Part shown: piece by piece, positions 39,128-49,327 of the stretch
How positions within the stretch are numbered: the first letter of the stretch is position 1
Layout of the letters: each line of letters starts with the position of its first letter
From: an uncultured Parasutterella sp.
GTDB lineage: Bacteria; Pseudomonadota; Gammaproteobacteria; Burkholderiales; Burkholderiaceae_F
DNA: 64,000 nt
NCBI GenBank assembly: GCA_900766055.1
Contig: CAAFTZ010000080.1
Coordinates: 1 to 64,000 of the forward strand
Direction of reading: 5' to 3'
Program-made: the position numbers and the translations under genes
The notes under the pieces: generated by a model
Databases searched by the model: none
The model's input: only the letters and a program-made list of their open reading frames with translations
What the model was told of the DNA's origin: nothing

Positions 39128-40028
39128 AGTCGGTATTAATGCCCCTTCCGGTAATGTCATTCATTTCAAATCCGTCGAGAGGGCGGCCGGACTTTTTAGA
39201 GAAAGAGGCTGGGAAGTAACCGTTGGAGAAGATGTTTACACGAGCTTCGGGCGCTTCGGCGGCTCCAGCGACAGCGCTCGTTTAAACGATTTTCAACAGG
39301 CTTGCAGCGATAACGAACTTGTTTTGTGTGCTCGAGGCGGTTACGGTTTTTCACGGCTGCTTCCGAATCTCGATTTCGGCAAAATCAAATCTAAAGGCAC
39401 TTGGGTTGCCGGTTTTTCCGATATCACTTTTTTCACAACGGCTTATTTGGCCCTGGCTGGTGGAAAGAGCTTACAGGCACCGACGGCTTCCGTTCTCGGC
39501 GACCTCGAATGCGATCCCTACACCATTCAAACTTTTTTTGAAGTTTTAGCGGCGGAAGAATACAAACTCTTTTTTCCGACGCCGTTTTCTGACCTCCAAA
39601 CATCGGGACTGCTATGGGGCGGAAATCTGACCGTCTTGTGTTCGATGCTTGGAACCAAGTACTTCCCGAAGGTGGAAGGCGGTATTCTTTTTGTCGAAGA
39701 CATTGCCGAACCGGCCTACAAAATCGAACGCGATTTGAATCATCTTCTGCAGGCCGGAGTGATCGATAATCAAAAAGCGGTCCTCTTGGGAGACTTCTCG
39801 AAAATTAAGTCCTCCGAACATGATTTCGGATACGGACTTGAAGACGCTTTGAGCTTCATCGCAGGACGCACAAAAACACCGTTTATCTCCGGACTGCCTT
39901 TTGGTCATGAAATGAAAACGGCGACTTTAGTGGTGGGTTCTGAGGCGCACCTCAATGTCCAGTCGAACATGGCCGAGCTAACGATGAAAGATTGTCCCAA
40001 CTTTAAGGTTAAAGGGGAGCAGAAATGA
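39108..40028 (+). CDS. ldcA: Muramoyltetrapeptide L,D-carboxypeptidase (S66 family)
   Basis: LdcA removes the terminal D-alanine from recycled murein tetrapeptides in the cytoplasm. Either GTG at 39108 or ATG at 39120 can start it; 306 residues with the former. It shows VGINAPSG at the N-terminus, the nucleophile-serine segment CARGGYGFSRLLPNLD, WVAGFSDITF, and the C-terminal GLLWGGNL, LFVEDIAEPAYKIERDL and GLPFGHE segments with the Glu and His of the Ser-Glu-His triad. The start lies within the end of tadA, and its stop shares ATGA with the next kinase gene, so the three are translationally linked. tadA-ldcA adjacency is seen in related bacteria. Confidence 0.93.
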   Translation: MVKQMDKVGINAPSGNVIHFKSVERAAGLFRERGWEVTVGEDVYTSFGRFGGSSDSARLNDFQQACSDNELVLCARGGYGFSRLLPNLDFGKIKSKGTWVAGFSDITFFTTAYLALAGGKSLQAPTASVLGDLECDPYTIQTFFEVLAAEEYKLFFPTPFSDLQTSGLLWGGNLTVLCSMLGTKYFPKVEGGILFVEDIAEPAYKIERDLNHLLQAGVIDNQKAVLLGDFSKIKSSEHDFGYGLEDALSFIAGRTKTPFISGLPFGHEMKTATLVVGSEAHLNVQSNMAELTMKDCPNFKVKGEQK

Positions 40029-41911
40029 TTTTTTCTGCGATTAAGCGTCTAAAAAACGTTTTTGAGCCGGATCCTCCTGAGGCGACTAACTATCATCTTC
40101 ATCTGTCAGGCGCTCGTTTGGCCTCGAAAGTGCAGCTGCGTCAGTTGTCAGTCTTGAAGCATCGTACGACGGCGGTGGTCGCGATCCGCATGCTGCTGTA
40201 CCTTATTTTTACCTTGACTTGCTGGCGCTACGTGGGCGGCTGGGTTATGGCGCTTTGGCTGGCCTTCAATGTTATGCATACGCTGGCCAGTATGAAATCC
40301 GCGGACGACTTCTTTAATGAACCTTCCATGGATAAGCGGTTTCATTACTGGAAAAACCGCACACTTCAGATGATTCTGGTGTCCGGGCTGTCTATCGGTT
40401 TTGCCGGGTTTTATTTCATGGTTCCGGACAATGTCATCGTCGAGATGATCCTCTTAGCCATGATTGTGGGTGTCACGTTCGGAAGTGTTCCTCTGTATGC
40501 GATTTGGCTTCCTGCATTGTGGATCTTCGTGCCTGCAACGCTGCTTCCGACGATCCTAAAACTGGTCTTGATATATGAGCCCTCTATCTGGATAGCGCTG
40601 TTTTGGACACTTATCCTCTTCCTCATTATTTTCTACTTTGGCGTCCGTTTAAATAAGATTTATCTGCAGGGCATCTACCGTTCGTTTGAGCGTGAATTCT
40701 TGATGGAACAGCTGATTTTCCAAAGACAGAAGGCGGATTACATCCGTGAAGCTTCGGAGATGGCGATCTCTGCGCGAACACGATTCTTTGCGGCGGCTAA
40801 CCATGATCTGCGTCAGCCGCTTCAAGCGATGGGGATTTTCATTTCGATTCTTCAGAGTCAGGCTGATCAGCAGGCAAAACCTTTGATTGATAATTTGTCT
40901 AAGGCTTGCAGCACCGTAGCGACTTTGGTCGATCAGATTCTGATTATTTCGAAATTGGACTCTAAAACGATGAAGATTCGACCGACGGAAGTCTCCGTCC
41001 GTTCAATGTTCTCGGAGTTGGCCAATGAATTCACGCCGATGGCTCAGCAAAAGGGCCTGACTTTTGAAGTCAAAGCTGAGCCTCTGATGATTGTCACTGA
41101 CGGACTGCTTTTTGAGCGGGTGCTGCGTAATCTTATCGGCAATGCCGTACGTTACACTGAGCACGGAGGGGTCTTGCTTCGCGCGAAGAAAACGAAGAAG
41201 AATACGCTTGTTGTGACGGTTTCAGACTCCGGCTGCGGCATTACGAAAGAAGATCAAGCTAAACTTTTTCAGGCTTACTATCGCGGTGGCGCCGGTCATA
41301 AATCCCGCGAAGGTTTCGGTTTAGGTCTTTCGATTGTGGACAAGATCTGCAAACTGCTGGATATCGACCTTAAGCTCATTTCAAAAGTCGGCAAAGGTTC
41401 TATTTTCCGCTTGGAAATGGCGATTGAAACTTCCGTAGACACCACAGAGGTTCAGGCTGCGTCTCCTGCCAATCGTCTTTTTTCTCTTGAAGACGTCAAT
41501 GTTTTGTTAATCGAGGATGACCCGCTTATTCGTGAGAGCCTGGCAACCTTATTAGAAGGCTGGGGTGCAAAAGTAAGGAGGGCGGAATACTTTGATGCCG
41601 AGCTTGCGGCTCAGTTAATCGAAGAGGCGCCCGTTGATATTATTTTCTCTGATTTCAACTTGGGACCCGGCCGTTTGACCGGCCTGCAGTCTATTTTCCG
41701 TATCAGAAGTGTCTTGGGACGCAAAATCCCGGCGATTATCAGCACAGCAACTTCACGCGACGCAATCATGGCCCAATACGAAGAAGAAACCGAAGGTCTG
41801 GACTTTGCCGATTCGGCTGTCAACCTCATGGAGCTTCCGCTTATCGTACAAAAACCGGTTACACCGACGGAGATTAATCGGATTATTCATCGCGAAATCG
41901 AGAGAAAGTAA
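40025..41911 (+). CDS. Membrane hybrid sensor histidine kinase with C-terminal receiver
   Basis: The 628-residue protein has six predicted membrane helices (about 52-205) with hardly any extracytoplasmic loop, a dimerisation/phosphoacceptor helix with H260 in AAANHDLRQPLQAMG, an ATPase domain with N373, DSGCGI and GFGLGLSIV, and a receiver domain (about 491-628) whose phosphoacceptor is D543 (IIFSDFNLG). The HDLRQP box defines a hybrid kinase group common in proteobacteria. No output domain or separate regulator gene lies nearby, so the phosphotransfer partner is unknown. The gene overlaps ldcA by 4 bases with AGGGGAGC just upstream, hinting at a role in sensing envelope status, which is only an inference. 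Confidence 0.92.
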   Translation: MIFSAIKRLKNVFEPDPPEATNYHLHLSGARLASKVQLRQLSVLKHRTTAVVAIRMLLYLIFTLTCWRYVGGWVMALWLAFNVMHTLASMKSADDFFNEPSMDKRFHYWKNRTLQMILVSGLSIGFAGFYFMVPDNVIVEMILLAMIVGVTFGSVPLYAIWLPALWIFVPATLLPTILKLVLIYEPSIWIALFWTLILFLIIFYFGVRLNKIYLQGIYRSFEREFLMEQLIFQRQKADYIREASEMAISARTRFFAAANHDLRQPLQAMGIFISILQSQADQQAKPLIDNLSKACSTVATLVDQILIISKLDSKTMKIRPTEVSVRSMFSELANEFTPMAQQKGLTFEVKAEPLMIVTDGLLFERVLRNLIGNAVRYTEHGGVLLRAKKTKKNTLVVTVSDSGCGITKEDQAKLFQAYYRGGAGHKSREGFGLGLSIVDKICKLLDIDLKLISKVGKGSIFRLEMAIETSVDTTEVQAASPANRLFSLEDVNVLLIEDDPLIRESLATLLEGWGAKVRRAEYFDAELAAQLIEEAPVDIIFSDFNLGPGRLTGLQSIFRIRSVLGRKIPAIISTATSRDAIMAQYEEETEGLDFADSAVNLMELPLIVQKPVTPTEINRIIHREIERK

Positions 41912-42106
41912 TTTTTCTCCGACTTTTAAAGTTTCCTCATTTATTGCGCTATATTGAAGGAATCTTCTACAAGAAGAATAAAAAAACCGAGCCCAATCAT
42001 TCCGCAAGAGTGAACAGGCCTCGGAACTAGAACATGCGGACCTCGGTCACAAGCAGGGTGTTCGCTTCCAATCAATTTCCCGTGGACTTTGAAAGGATAT
42101 TTCCTA
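41912..42106 (+). promoter_or_regulatory. ilvB leader region
   Basis: A possible -10 (TATATT, about 41950-41955) precedes a leader in which CCGAG (41987-41991) can pair with CTCGG at 42020-42024 or at 42042-42046, and CCGCA (42002-42006) can pair with TGCGG (42035-42039). The alternatives are mutually exclusive in part. No branched-chain-rich leader peptide or terminator was found. The significance is uncertain. Confidence 0.3.
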
Positions 42107-43848
42107 ATGAAATCTCAAGAAGGGTCTAAACCCGCAGAACGTCTGAACGGGTCGGAGATACTTGTACGCGCACTTGCCGAAGAAGGCGTTGAATACGTCT
42201 TCGGATATCCTGGCGGAAGCGTGTTAAATATTTTTGACGCGATCTACAAGCAGGATAAATTCAAACACATTCTTGTTCGTCACGAGCAGGCGGCAGCACA
42301 CGCTGCGGATGCTTACTCCAGAGCCTCCAATAAGGTAGGCGTAGCCTTGGTCACAAGCGGGCCCGGCGCAACGAACGCGGTTACAGGTATTGCGACAGCT
42401 TATGCCGACTCTATTCCGATGGTGATTTTTACCGGTCAGGTAAATACCGGTGCTATCGGACAGGATGCTTTCCAGGAAGTGGATATCGTGGGTATCTCAC
42501 GCCCTTGTGTGAAGCACAATTTCTTAGTCAAAGATGTAAAAGACTTAGCTAAGACCATTAAAAAAGCCTTCTATATCGCTAAGACCGGCCGTCCCGGCCC
42601 GGTTTTAATCGATATTCCTAAGGATGTCTCCGCAGCCGTTTCTGAATACCAATATCCGGAAAATATGGAGCTGCGGTCCTATAAGCCTTTAACAAAAGGT
42701 CATTTAGGTCAGATCAAAAAAGCACTGCAGTTAATTCTCACCGCCGAACGTCCGCTGATCCATATCGGCGGAGGTATTGTTTCGGCCAATGCCAGCGAAC
42801 TGCTTCAGCGGCTGGCTTTTGAACTCGGCGTTCCCGTCAACTCTACTTTGATGGGTTTGGGTGCTATGCCGTCGGATGACAAAAAGTTCCTCGGCATGGT
42901 CGGTATGCACGGAACCTATGAAGCCAACATGGCCATGCAGAACTGCGACATTTTGATCGCCATCGGTTCCAGATTCGACGATCGCGTTGTCGGCTTACCG
43001 TCTAACTTTGCTCAGCCGGGCCGTAAGATTATCCACATTGATATCGACCCGTCTACGATTTCCAAACGTGTAAAAGTTGATATTCCGATTGTCGGCGACG
43101 TGAAGGAAGTCATCGCCGACATGCTCAGCCTTTTGGAGGCCACCGATAAGCGTCCGGATCCTGAAAAACTTGCGGCTTGGCAAAACAGAATCAACGGCTG
43201 GCGTGAGAAAGACTGTCTTCATTATGAAAACAGTTCTACGGTTATTAAACCGCAGTTTGTTCTCCAGAAACTCCAAGAAATCGGCGGCGGCGATATGATC
43301 GTTGCGACCGACGTCGGACAGCATCAAATGTGGTGCGCTCAGTTCCTTAAGTTCCGCAAACCTCGCCGCTGGCTGACTTCCGGCGGTCTGGGAACTATGG
43401 GTGTGGGCCTGCCTTATGCAATCGGTGCCTGTGTTGCTCATCCTGACAAACCGGTGGTTTGCGTCACCGGCGACGGCTCCATTCAGATGAATATTCAGGA
43501 GCTCGCAACGGCGAAGCAGCTCGGAGCGGCCCCGAAGATCATCCTGCTCAACAACAATTATCTGGGTATGGTCCGCCAGTGGCAGGAGCTTGAGTACGAC
43601 AAGCGTTACTCTCATTCCCACATGGAAGTGACACCTGACTTTAAGGCCTTGGCTGAAGCTTACGGCCATGTCGGTATTGTGGTGGATCGGCCTGAAGATG
43701 TTGAGAAAGCGCTGAAGGATGCGTTCGGCAAGTATAAAGATCGTCTGGTCTTCATTGACTTCCATGTGGATCCGACGGAAAACGTTTGGCCGATGGTTAA
43801 AGCCGGACGCGGACTGACGGAAATGATCTTAGGCTCGGAGAAAATCTG

Positions 43849-43849
<1 letters not shown>
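42107..43849 (+). CDS. ilvB: Acetolactate synthase large subunit
   Basis: This is the catalytic subunit of acetohydroxyacid synthase, which condenses pyruvate with pyruvate or 2-ketobutyrate in valine/leucine/isoleucine synthesis. ATG at 42107 after GAAAGGA gives 580 residues. The TPP enzyme shows GYPGGSVLNIFDAI, the catalytic glutamate in VRHEQAAAHAADAYSR, FAD-region SRFDDRVVG, and the TPP/Mg motif VCVTGDGSIQMNIQELATAK with NNNYLGMVRQWQELEYDKRY. The biosynthetic (FAD-bearing) form is favoured over the catabolic one. The stop overlaps the ilvH start (TGATG). Confidence 0.97.
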
Positions 43850-45398
<1,549 letters not shown>

Positions 45399-45420
45399 TC
45401 AGTTGAACAACTGATAAAGA

Positions 45421-45445
45421 GAAGGGACGCCGTCGGCGCCCCTTC
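45421..45445. terminator. Hairpin between ilvC and yicC
   Basis: GAAGGGACGCC pairs with GGCGCCCCTTC (loop GTC, one mismatch). It sits between convergent genes. On the minus strand it is followed by TCTCTTT, so it fits yicC best; on the plus strand there is no T-run. Confidence 0.6.
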
Positions 45446-45465
45446 GATTATCTGAAGAAGAAAAC

Positions 45466-46368
45466 TTATTCGAGATTCTGAATCTGTTCCCGCATGGATT
45501 CAATCACGAGCTTCAGATTAACGGAAGTGTCCGTCATCGAAATGGATACAGCTTTGCTGCCGAGCGTGTTGGCTTCACGGTTGAGTTCCTGCATCAGGAA
45601 GTCCAGTTTACGGCCGACGGGGCCTCCCCGGTCGAGTGTTCTTCTTACTTCTTTAACGTGAGTGCAAAGTCTTTCCATTTCCTCGTTGACATCAAGTTTG
45701 ATACCGTAGAGCGTGATTTCCTGACGGATGCGCTCATTGACTTCTTCTTTGGTGATCTGAGCACCGTCTGCCAACGTGGTGCCTAAGGCTTCTTCAAGTC
45801 TTTCCGTGAGTTTGTCCTTTTGTGCCTGAAGAATTTCAGGAATCTTCGGACGAAGCGTATTAACGAGATCTTCAATCTGCGTGCAGTATTTGAGCAGAAC
45901 TTGGGCGAGGGCGGCGCCTTCACGCTGACGGCTTTCGTTAAAGAGTTCGAGACATTGTTCAAAGCCTGTTAAAACCTGCTTTGCAAAGACCTCAGGGTCA
46001 GGAACCGGAGCGGCAACGATGCCGGGATAATTTAGGATGTCGGCAACACGGAGCGCCGTGGCGGAAGGATCGGTCTTTAAGACTTGTGTCTGAAGAGCCA
46101 TAAGTTTATTGAGGGCTTCTTCATTTAAGGCGGTATCGGCCGATAAGCCTGAATCAACTAAATTCAAGCGGCATTCCATTTTGCCGCGGGCAATTTTGCC
46201 GGAGATGATTTCTCTGAATTTCGGTTCGAGGAAACGAATTTCTTCGGAAGCGCGGAAACTCAAATCTAAAAAACGAGAGTTGACACTTCTTATATCGATG
46301 CTCAGTAAGCCCATATCTGTTTGGACTTTTGCATTCGCGTAACCTGTCATACTCGAAATATTACTCAT
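45466..46368 (-). CDS. yicC: YicC family endoribonuclease
   Basis: YicC-family proteins are endoribonucleases linked to RNA turnover. The start ATG at 46366-46368 has AAGGAG six bases upstream and gives 300 residues beginning MSNISSMTGYANAKVQ, the standard SMTGYxxx start. SVNSRFLDLSFR follows; the C-terminal half carries IKLDVNEEMERLCTHV, GPVGRKLDFLMQELNREANT and LGSKA. It is divergent from rph, a pairing seen in many proteobacteria. Confidence 0.96.
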   Translation of the reverse strand: MSNISSMTGYANAKVQTDMGLLSIDIRSVNSRFLDLSFRASEEIRFLEPKFREIISGKIARGKMECRLNLVDSGLSADTALNEEALNKLMALQTQVLKTDPSATALRVADILNYPGIVAAPVPDPEVFAKQVLTGFEQCLELFNESRQREGAALAQVLLKYCTQIEDLVNTLRPKIPEILQAQKDKLTERLEEALGTTLADGAQITKEEVNERIRQEITLYGIKLDVNEEMERLCTHVKEVRRTLDRGGPVGRKLDFLMQELNREANTLGSKAVSISMTDTSVNLKLVIESMREQIQNLE

Positions 46369-46542
46369 TGATAACTCCTTCACTGCCGCGCTTCATCGAA
46401 CTGGAATGCACGGTCTTTCTGCCGCCGTATTTTACCTTTCTTCATGCAGGCTCTAACTTTTATAAGGTTCGTATCGGGTGAAAATCGCGGTTTGAGATTT
46501 TGCCTTCATTAGAATTGACAGAAATTATTGAAGGAGACTGGA

Positions 46543-47280
46543 ATGCCAGAAGAGACATGGAGCCGTCCGAGCGGCCGCAAAGCAGATGAACTTCGTCCGA
46601 TAAAAATCACTCGCCATTACACGAAATATGCCGAAGGTTCGGTTTTAATCGAAGTTGGCGGAACTAAAGTGATCTGCACGGCCTCAGTTGAAGAAAAAGT
46701 GCCGGGTTGGCTCAAGGATCAAGGACAAGGCTGGGTCACCGCCGAATACGGAATGCTGCCTCGTGCTACCGGCACCCGTACGGATAGAGAAGCTGCTAAA
46801 GGAAAACAGAGCGGCCGCACTCAGGAAATCCAGCGTTTAATCGGCAGATCGCTGCGCGCCGTGGTCGATATGGAAGCGCTTGGGGAGAGAATGATCAAAA
46901 TCGACTGCGATGTAATTCAGGCCGACGGCGGCACAAGATGCGCTTCGATTACCGGGGCTTATGTTGCGCTGGCAGATGCCGTTAATTGGCTCATTAAAAA
47001 CGGTTCCTTGGAAAAGTCTCCGCTTAAAGGACAAGTGGCAGCGCTATCCGTCGGAATCTATAACGGCGTACCTGTCGCCGATTTTGACTACGATGAGGAT
47101 CATCTGAGCGATACGGATATGAATGTTGTCATGACGGACGCTGGAAAATTTGTGGAGCTTCAGGGAACCGCTGAGGGAGAACCATTCAGCCGCGAAGACC
47201 TCGATGCACTCCTTAAACTTGCCGAAGACGGTTTGAAGCAGTTGTTTGCTGCTCAAAAGGCCGCTCTTGCCGAGGAGTAG
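46543..47280 (+). CDS. rph: Ribonuclease PH
   Basis: RNase PH is a phosphorolytic 3'-5' exoribonuclease that matures tRNA 3' ends. The 245 residues start after AAGGAG at 46531-46536 and begin [20 protein letters not shown]. The basic phosphate-binding segment is seen in [19 protein letters not shown] and the catalytic region in [25 protein letters not shown] sequence, followed by [20 protein letters not shown]. rph-rdgB-hemW is a common order. Six bases separate it from rdgB. Confidence 0.98.
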   Translation: MPEETWSRPSGRKADELRPIKITRHYTKYAEGSVLIEVGGTKVICTASVEEKVPGWLKDQGQGWVTAEYGMLPRATGTRTDREAAKGKQSGRTQEIQRLIGRSLRAVVDMEALGERMIKIDCDVIQADGGTRCASITGAYVALADAVNWLIKNGSLEKSPLKGQVAALSVGIYNGVPVADFDYDEDHLSDTDMNVVMTDAGKFVELQGTAEGEPFSREDLDALLKLAEDGLKQLFAAQKAALAEE

Positions 47281-47286
47281 AAGGAC

Positions 47287-47883
47287 ATGAAGAAAATTGT
47301 TCTTGCGAGCAACAATAAAAAGAAAATGAAAGAAATGCAGGAGCTTCTTGCTCCGATGGGCGCAGAGGTGATCTCACAGGGCTCTTTGGGAATTGTATCT
47401 GCGGAAGAACCTTTCGGCACTTTTGTGGAAAATGCTTTGGCAAAAGCGCGATGGGCGGCCAAACATTCCGGTCTGCCGGCGATTGCGGATGACTCCGGGA
47501 TTTGTGCGGATGCCCTAAAAGGTGCGCCCGGCGTTTTCAGCGCACGTTTTGCCGGTGAGCCGAGCTCAGACGCGGCAAACAATGCCAAACTGATAAAAGA
47601 GCTCGAGGACAAAGACAATAGGAACGCTCATTACACTTGCGTGATTGTCGCCGTCCGAGATGAGAATGATCCCGAACCGCTGATTGCCATTGATTTCTGG
47701 AACGGTAAGATCGGATATGAGCCGAGGGGCGAAGGCGGATTCGGCTACGATCCTTTCTTTATTGTGATGCCCGAGGGCAAGACGGCTGCTCAGATGACGG
47801 CTGAAGAAAAGAACGCAGTCAGTCACCGCGGCAAAGCTATGAGAAAAATGCGCAATTTATTAACCGAACGTTGGAATTGGTAA
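47287..47883 (+). CDS. rdgB: XTP/dITP diphosphatase
   Basis: RdgB hydrolyses non-canonical purine nucleoside triphosphates such as XTP and dITP, sanitising the nucleotide pool. The 198 residues show IVLASNNKKKMKEMQELL, TFVENALAKARWAA, IADDSGICADALKGAPGVFSAR, and EGGFGYDPFF near the end, all typical. It ends in NWW-like basic-aromatic residues and lies 2 bases ahead of the hemW start. Confidence 0.98.
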   Translation: MKKIVLASNNKKKMKEMQELLAPMGAEVISQGSLGIVSAEEPFGTFVENALAKARWAAKHSGLPAIADDSGICADALKGAPGVFSARFAGEPSSDAANNAKLIKELEDKDNRNAHYTCVIVAVRDENDPEPLIAIDFWNGKIGYEPRGEGGFGYDPFFIVMPEGKTAAQMTAEEKNAVSHRGKAMRKMRNLLTERWNW

Positions 47884-47884
47884 A

Positions 47885-49024
47885 TTGAAAGAACTTCCGC
47901 TTTCTTTGTACATTCACTGGCCGTGGTGCCTGAAAAAGTGTCCTTACTGCGACTTTAACTCTCACGGCTTGAGAGGGCTGGCGCCGGAAGCGCTTTACGA
48001 GGCTGCCGTTATCGAAGGACTCAGGGAACAGGGCGCGCGCGTCTGCGGCAGAAAGCTGAAGAGCATTTTCTTTGGGGGAGGTACCCCTTCTCTGATGGCG
48101 CCGGAAACGATCGCCAGGATTATTGAAGCAGCCGACAGCATTATCCCGTTCCATGAAAATATTGAGATTACGCTGGAAGCCAATCCCGGCACGTTTGAAG
48201 AACAAAAATTCAAAAATTTCAGAAAGGCCGGTGTTAATCGGCTTTCCATCGGAATTCAAAGTTTCGACGACGCAAAATTAAAGGCGTTAGGCCGCGTCCA
48301 CAACTTCCGGGAAGCCAAACGTGCTGCTGAGAGTGCAGGAAAGATCTTTGAGAACTTCAATCTGGATTTAATGTTCGGGCTTCCCGGCCAAACTATTCAG
48401 GAACTGGACGAAGAGCTGGAAACGGCGTTTTCTTTCGGATCGACACATTTGTCTTGTTATCAGCTGACGCTGGAGCCGAATACTTACTTTGCCAAATTCC
48501 CGCCTAAAGGGATGCCTGATGACGACGTACTCTCAGACATGTCGGATTTGGTCAGAGATAAAACGGCAGCCCGCGGTTTTGATCATTACGAAGTGTCCGC
48601 TTATGCCAAAGAAGGATACCGCTGCCGACATAATCTCAACTATTGGGAATTCGGAGATTATTTGGCAGTGGGCCCGGGCGCTCATGGAAAACTGACGCTG
48701 CAAAGCATTCCCGAACGGTTTTATAACTACCGTGACCCGGCTCGCTGGCTCCTCTCTTTTAAAGAACACAAAACACAAATCGCAGAACGAAAGCCGATCT
48801 CTCCGGAAGATTTGCCGTTTGAATTTATGCTCAATGCACTTCGCTTGAGGGAAGGCGTCCCCTTTGAGTTTTATACCGAGAGGACCGGTCTTGATTTCGA
48901 TGTTATTGAACCGATTTGGACGGAACTTCGAGAGAAAGGCCTTGTCTGCGACCACCTCAAGAGGATTAAAACAACGGAGAAAGGCTGGCTCTTTTTAAAT
49001 GAAGTGCTTGAGGCTTTTCTTTAG
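47885..49024 (+). CDS. hemW: Radical SAM haem chaperone HemW
   Basis: HemW (formerly HemN-like) is a radical SAM protein that inserts haem into target proteins. The likely start is TTG at 47885, two bases after the rdgB stop. The 379 residues begin KELPLSLYIHWPWCLKKCPY, with the cluster-binding CxxxCxxC motif, then FFGGGTPSL, IEITLEANPG, RLSIGIQSF, and the C-terminal HemW-type winged region (EFMLNALRLREGVPF). It lacks the extra residues that mark true coproporphyrinogen oxidases of HemN type, so HemW is preferred. Confidence 0.94.
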   Translation: MKELPLSLYIHWPWCLKKCPYCDFNSHGLRGLAPEALYEAAVIEGLREQGARVCGRKLKSIFFGGGTPSLMAPETIARIIEAADSIIPFHENIEITLEANPGTFEEQKFKNFRKAGVNRLSIGIQSFDDAKLKALGRVHNFREAKRAAESAGKIFENFNLDLMFGLPGQTIQELDEELETAFSFGSTHLSCYQLTLEPNTYFAKFPPKGMPDDDVLSDMSDLVRDKTAARGFDHYEVSAYAKEGYRCRHNLNYWEFGDYLAVGPGAHGKLTLQSIPERFYNYRDPARWLLSFKEHKTQIAERKPISPEDLPFEFMLNALRLREGVPFEFYTERTGLDFDVIEPIWTELREKGLVCDHLKRIKTTEKGWLFLNEVLEAFL

Positions 49025-49054
49025 CCGAATTCCGACATTCAAATATCAAACCAT

Positions 49055-49072
49055 GCGGCCGATTTCGGCCGC
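49055..49072 (+). terminator. Intrinsic terminator after hemW
   Basis: GCGGCCG-ATTT-CGGCCGC, a 7-bp GC stem, is followed by TAATTCTTTCTTTC. It isolates the glnA promoter region from hemW. Confidence 0.75.
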
Positions 49073-49165
49073 TAATTCTTTCTTTCTGAAGAAATGCACC
49101 ACTTCGCAGCAGTGTTCTAACTCTGTTCAAAAATTAATAAAAAAATTCCCCAAAATGTTCCAATT
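49073..49165. other. Upstream part of the hemW-glnA gap
   Basis: The hemW-glnA gap spans about 300 bases. This part contains TGCACC-ACTTC-GCAGCA at 49095-49111, a degenerate second NtrC-like site. There is no gene. The remainder contains the regulatory sites listed next. Confidence 0.4.
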
Positions 49166-49182
49166 TGCACTAAAAAGGTGCA
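49166..49182 (+). promoter_or_regulatory. Candidate NtrC enhancer site for glnA
   Basis: TGCACT-AAAAA-GGTGCA matches the NtrC palindrome (TGCACY-N5-GGTGCA) with 17 bases in total. Its centre is about 106 bases upstream of the predicted sigma-54 start, a typical enhancer distance. A looser half-palindrome (49227-49242) is one base out of register. Confidence 0.7.
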
Positions 49183-49252
49183 TCATTACAAAAGTTTTTA
49201 CGACTGCTTACTGAGGTTCTTTGAGAATGCATGATTTCGTGCATGTCAAAAA

Positions 49253-49269
49253 TTGGCACGAAATTTGCA
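49253..49269 (+). promoter_or_regulatory. Sigma-54 promoter of glnA
   Basis: TTGGCACG-AAAT-TTGCA has the -24 GG and -12 GC pairs at the correct spacing and matches the sigma-54 consensus (YTGGCACGRNNNTTGCW) at every defined base. Transcription should begin near 49280, about 48 bases before the glnA ATG. Confidence 0.9.
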
Positions 49270-49327
49270 TAAGCTTTGTTGAACATATTTTTTGATTGCC
49301 ACGTCCAAATTTACTAAGGAGATATCC

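Noticed and set aside
42034..42129. Possible leader peptide ahead of ilvB (31 codons)
   Set aside because: Not enriched in leucine, valine or isoleucine codons and without a terminator; overlaps the real ilvB start.
42995..43765. A 256-codon open frame antisense to ilvB
   Set aside because: Shadow of a conserved gene; no ribosome binding site or family match.
49227..49242. Second NtrC palindrome next to the sigma-54 promoter
   Set aside because: TGCAT-N6-GTGCA is one base out of register with the NtrC consensus and could be chance.
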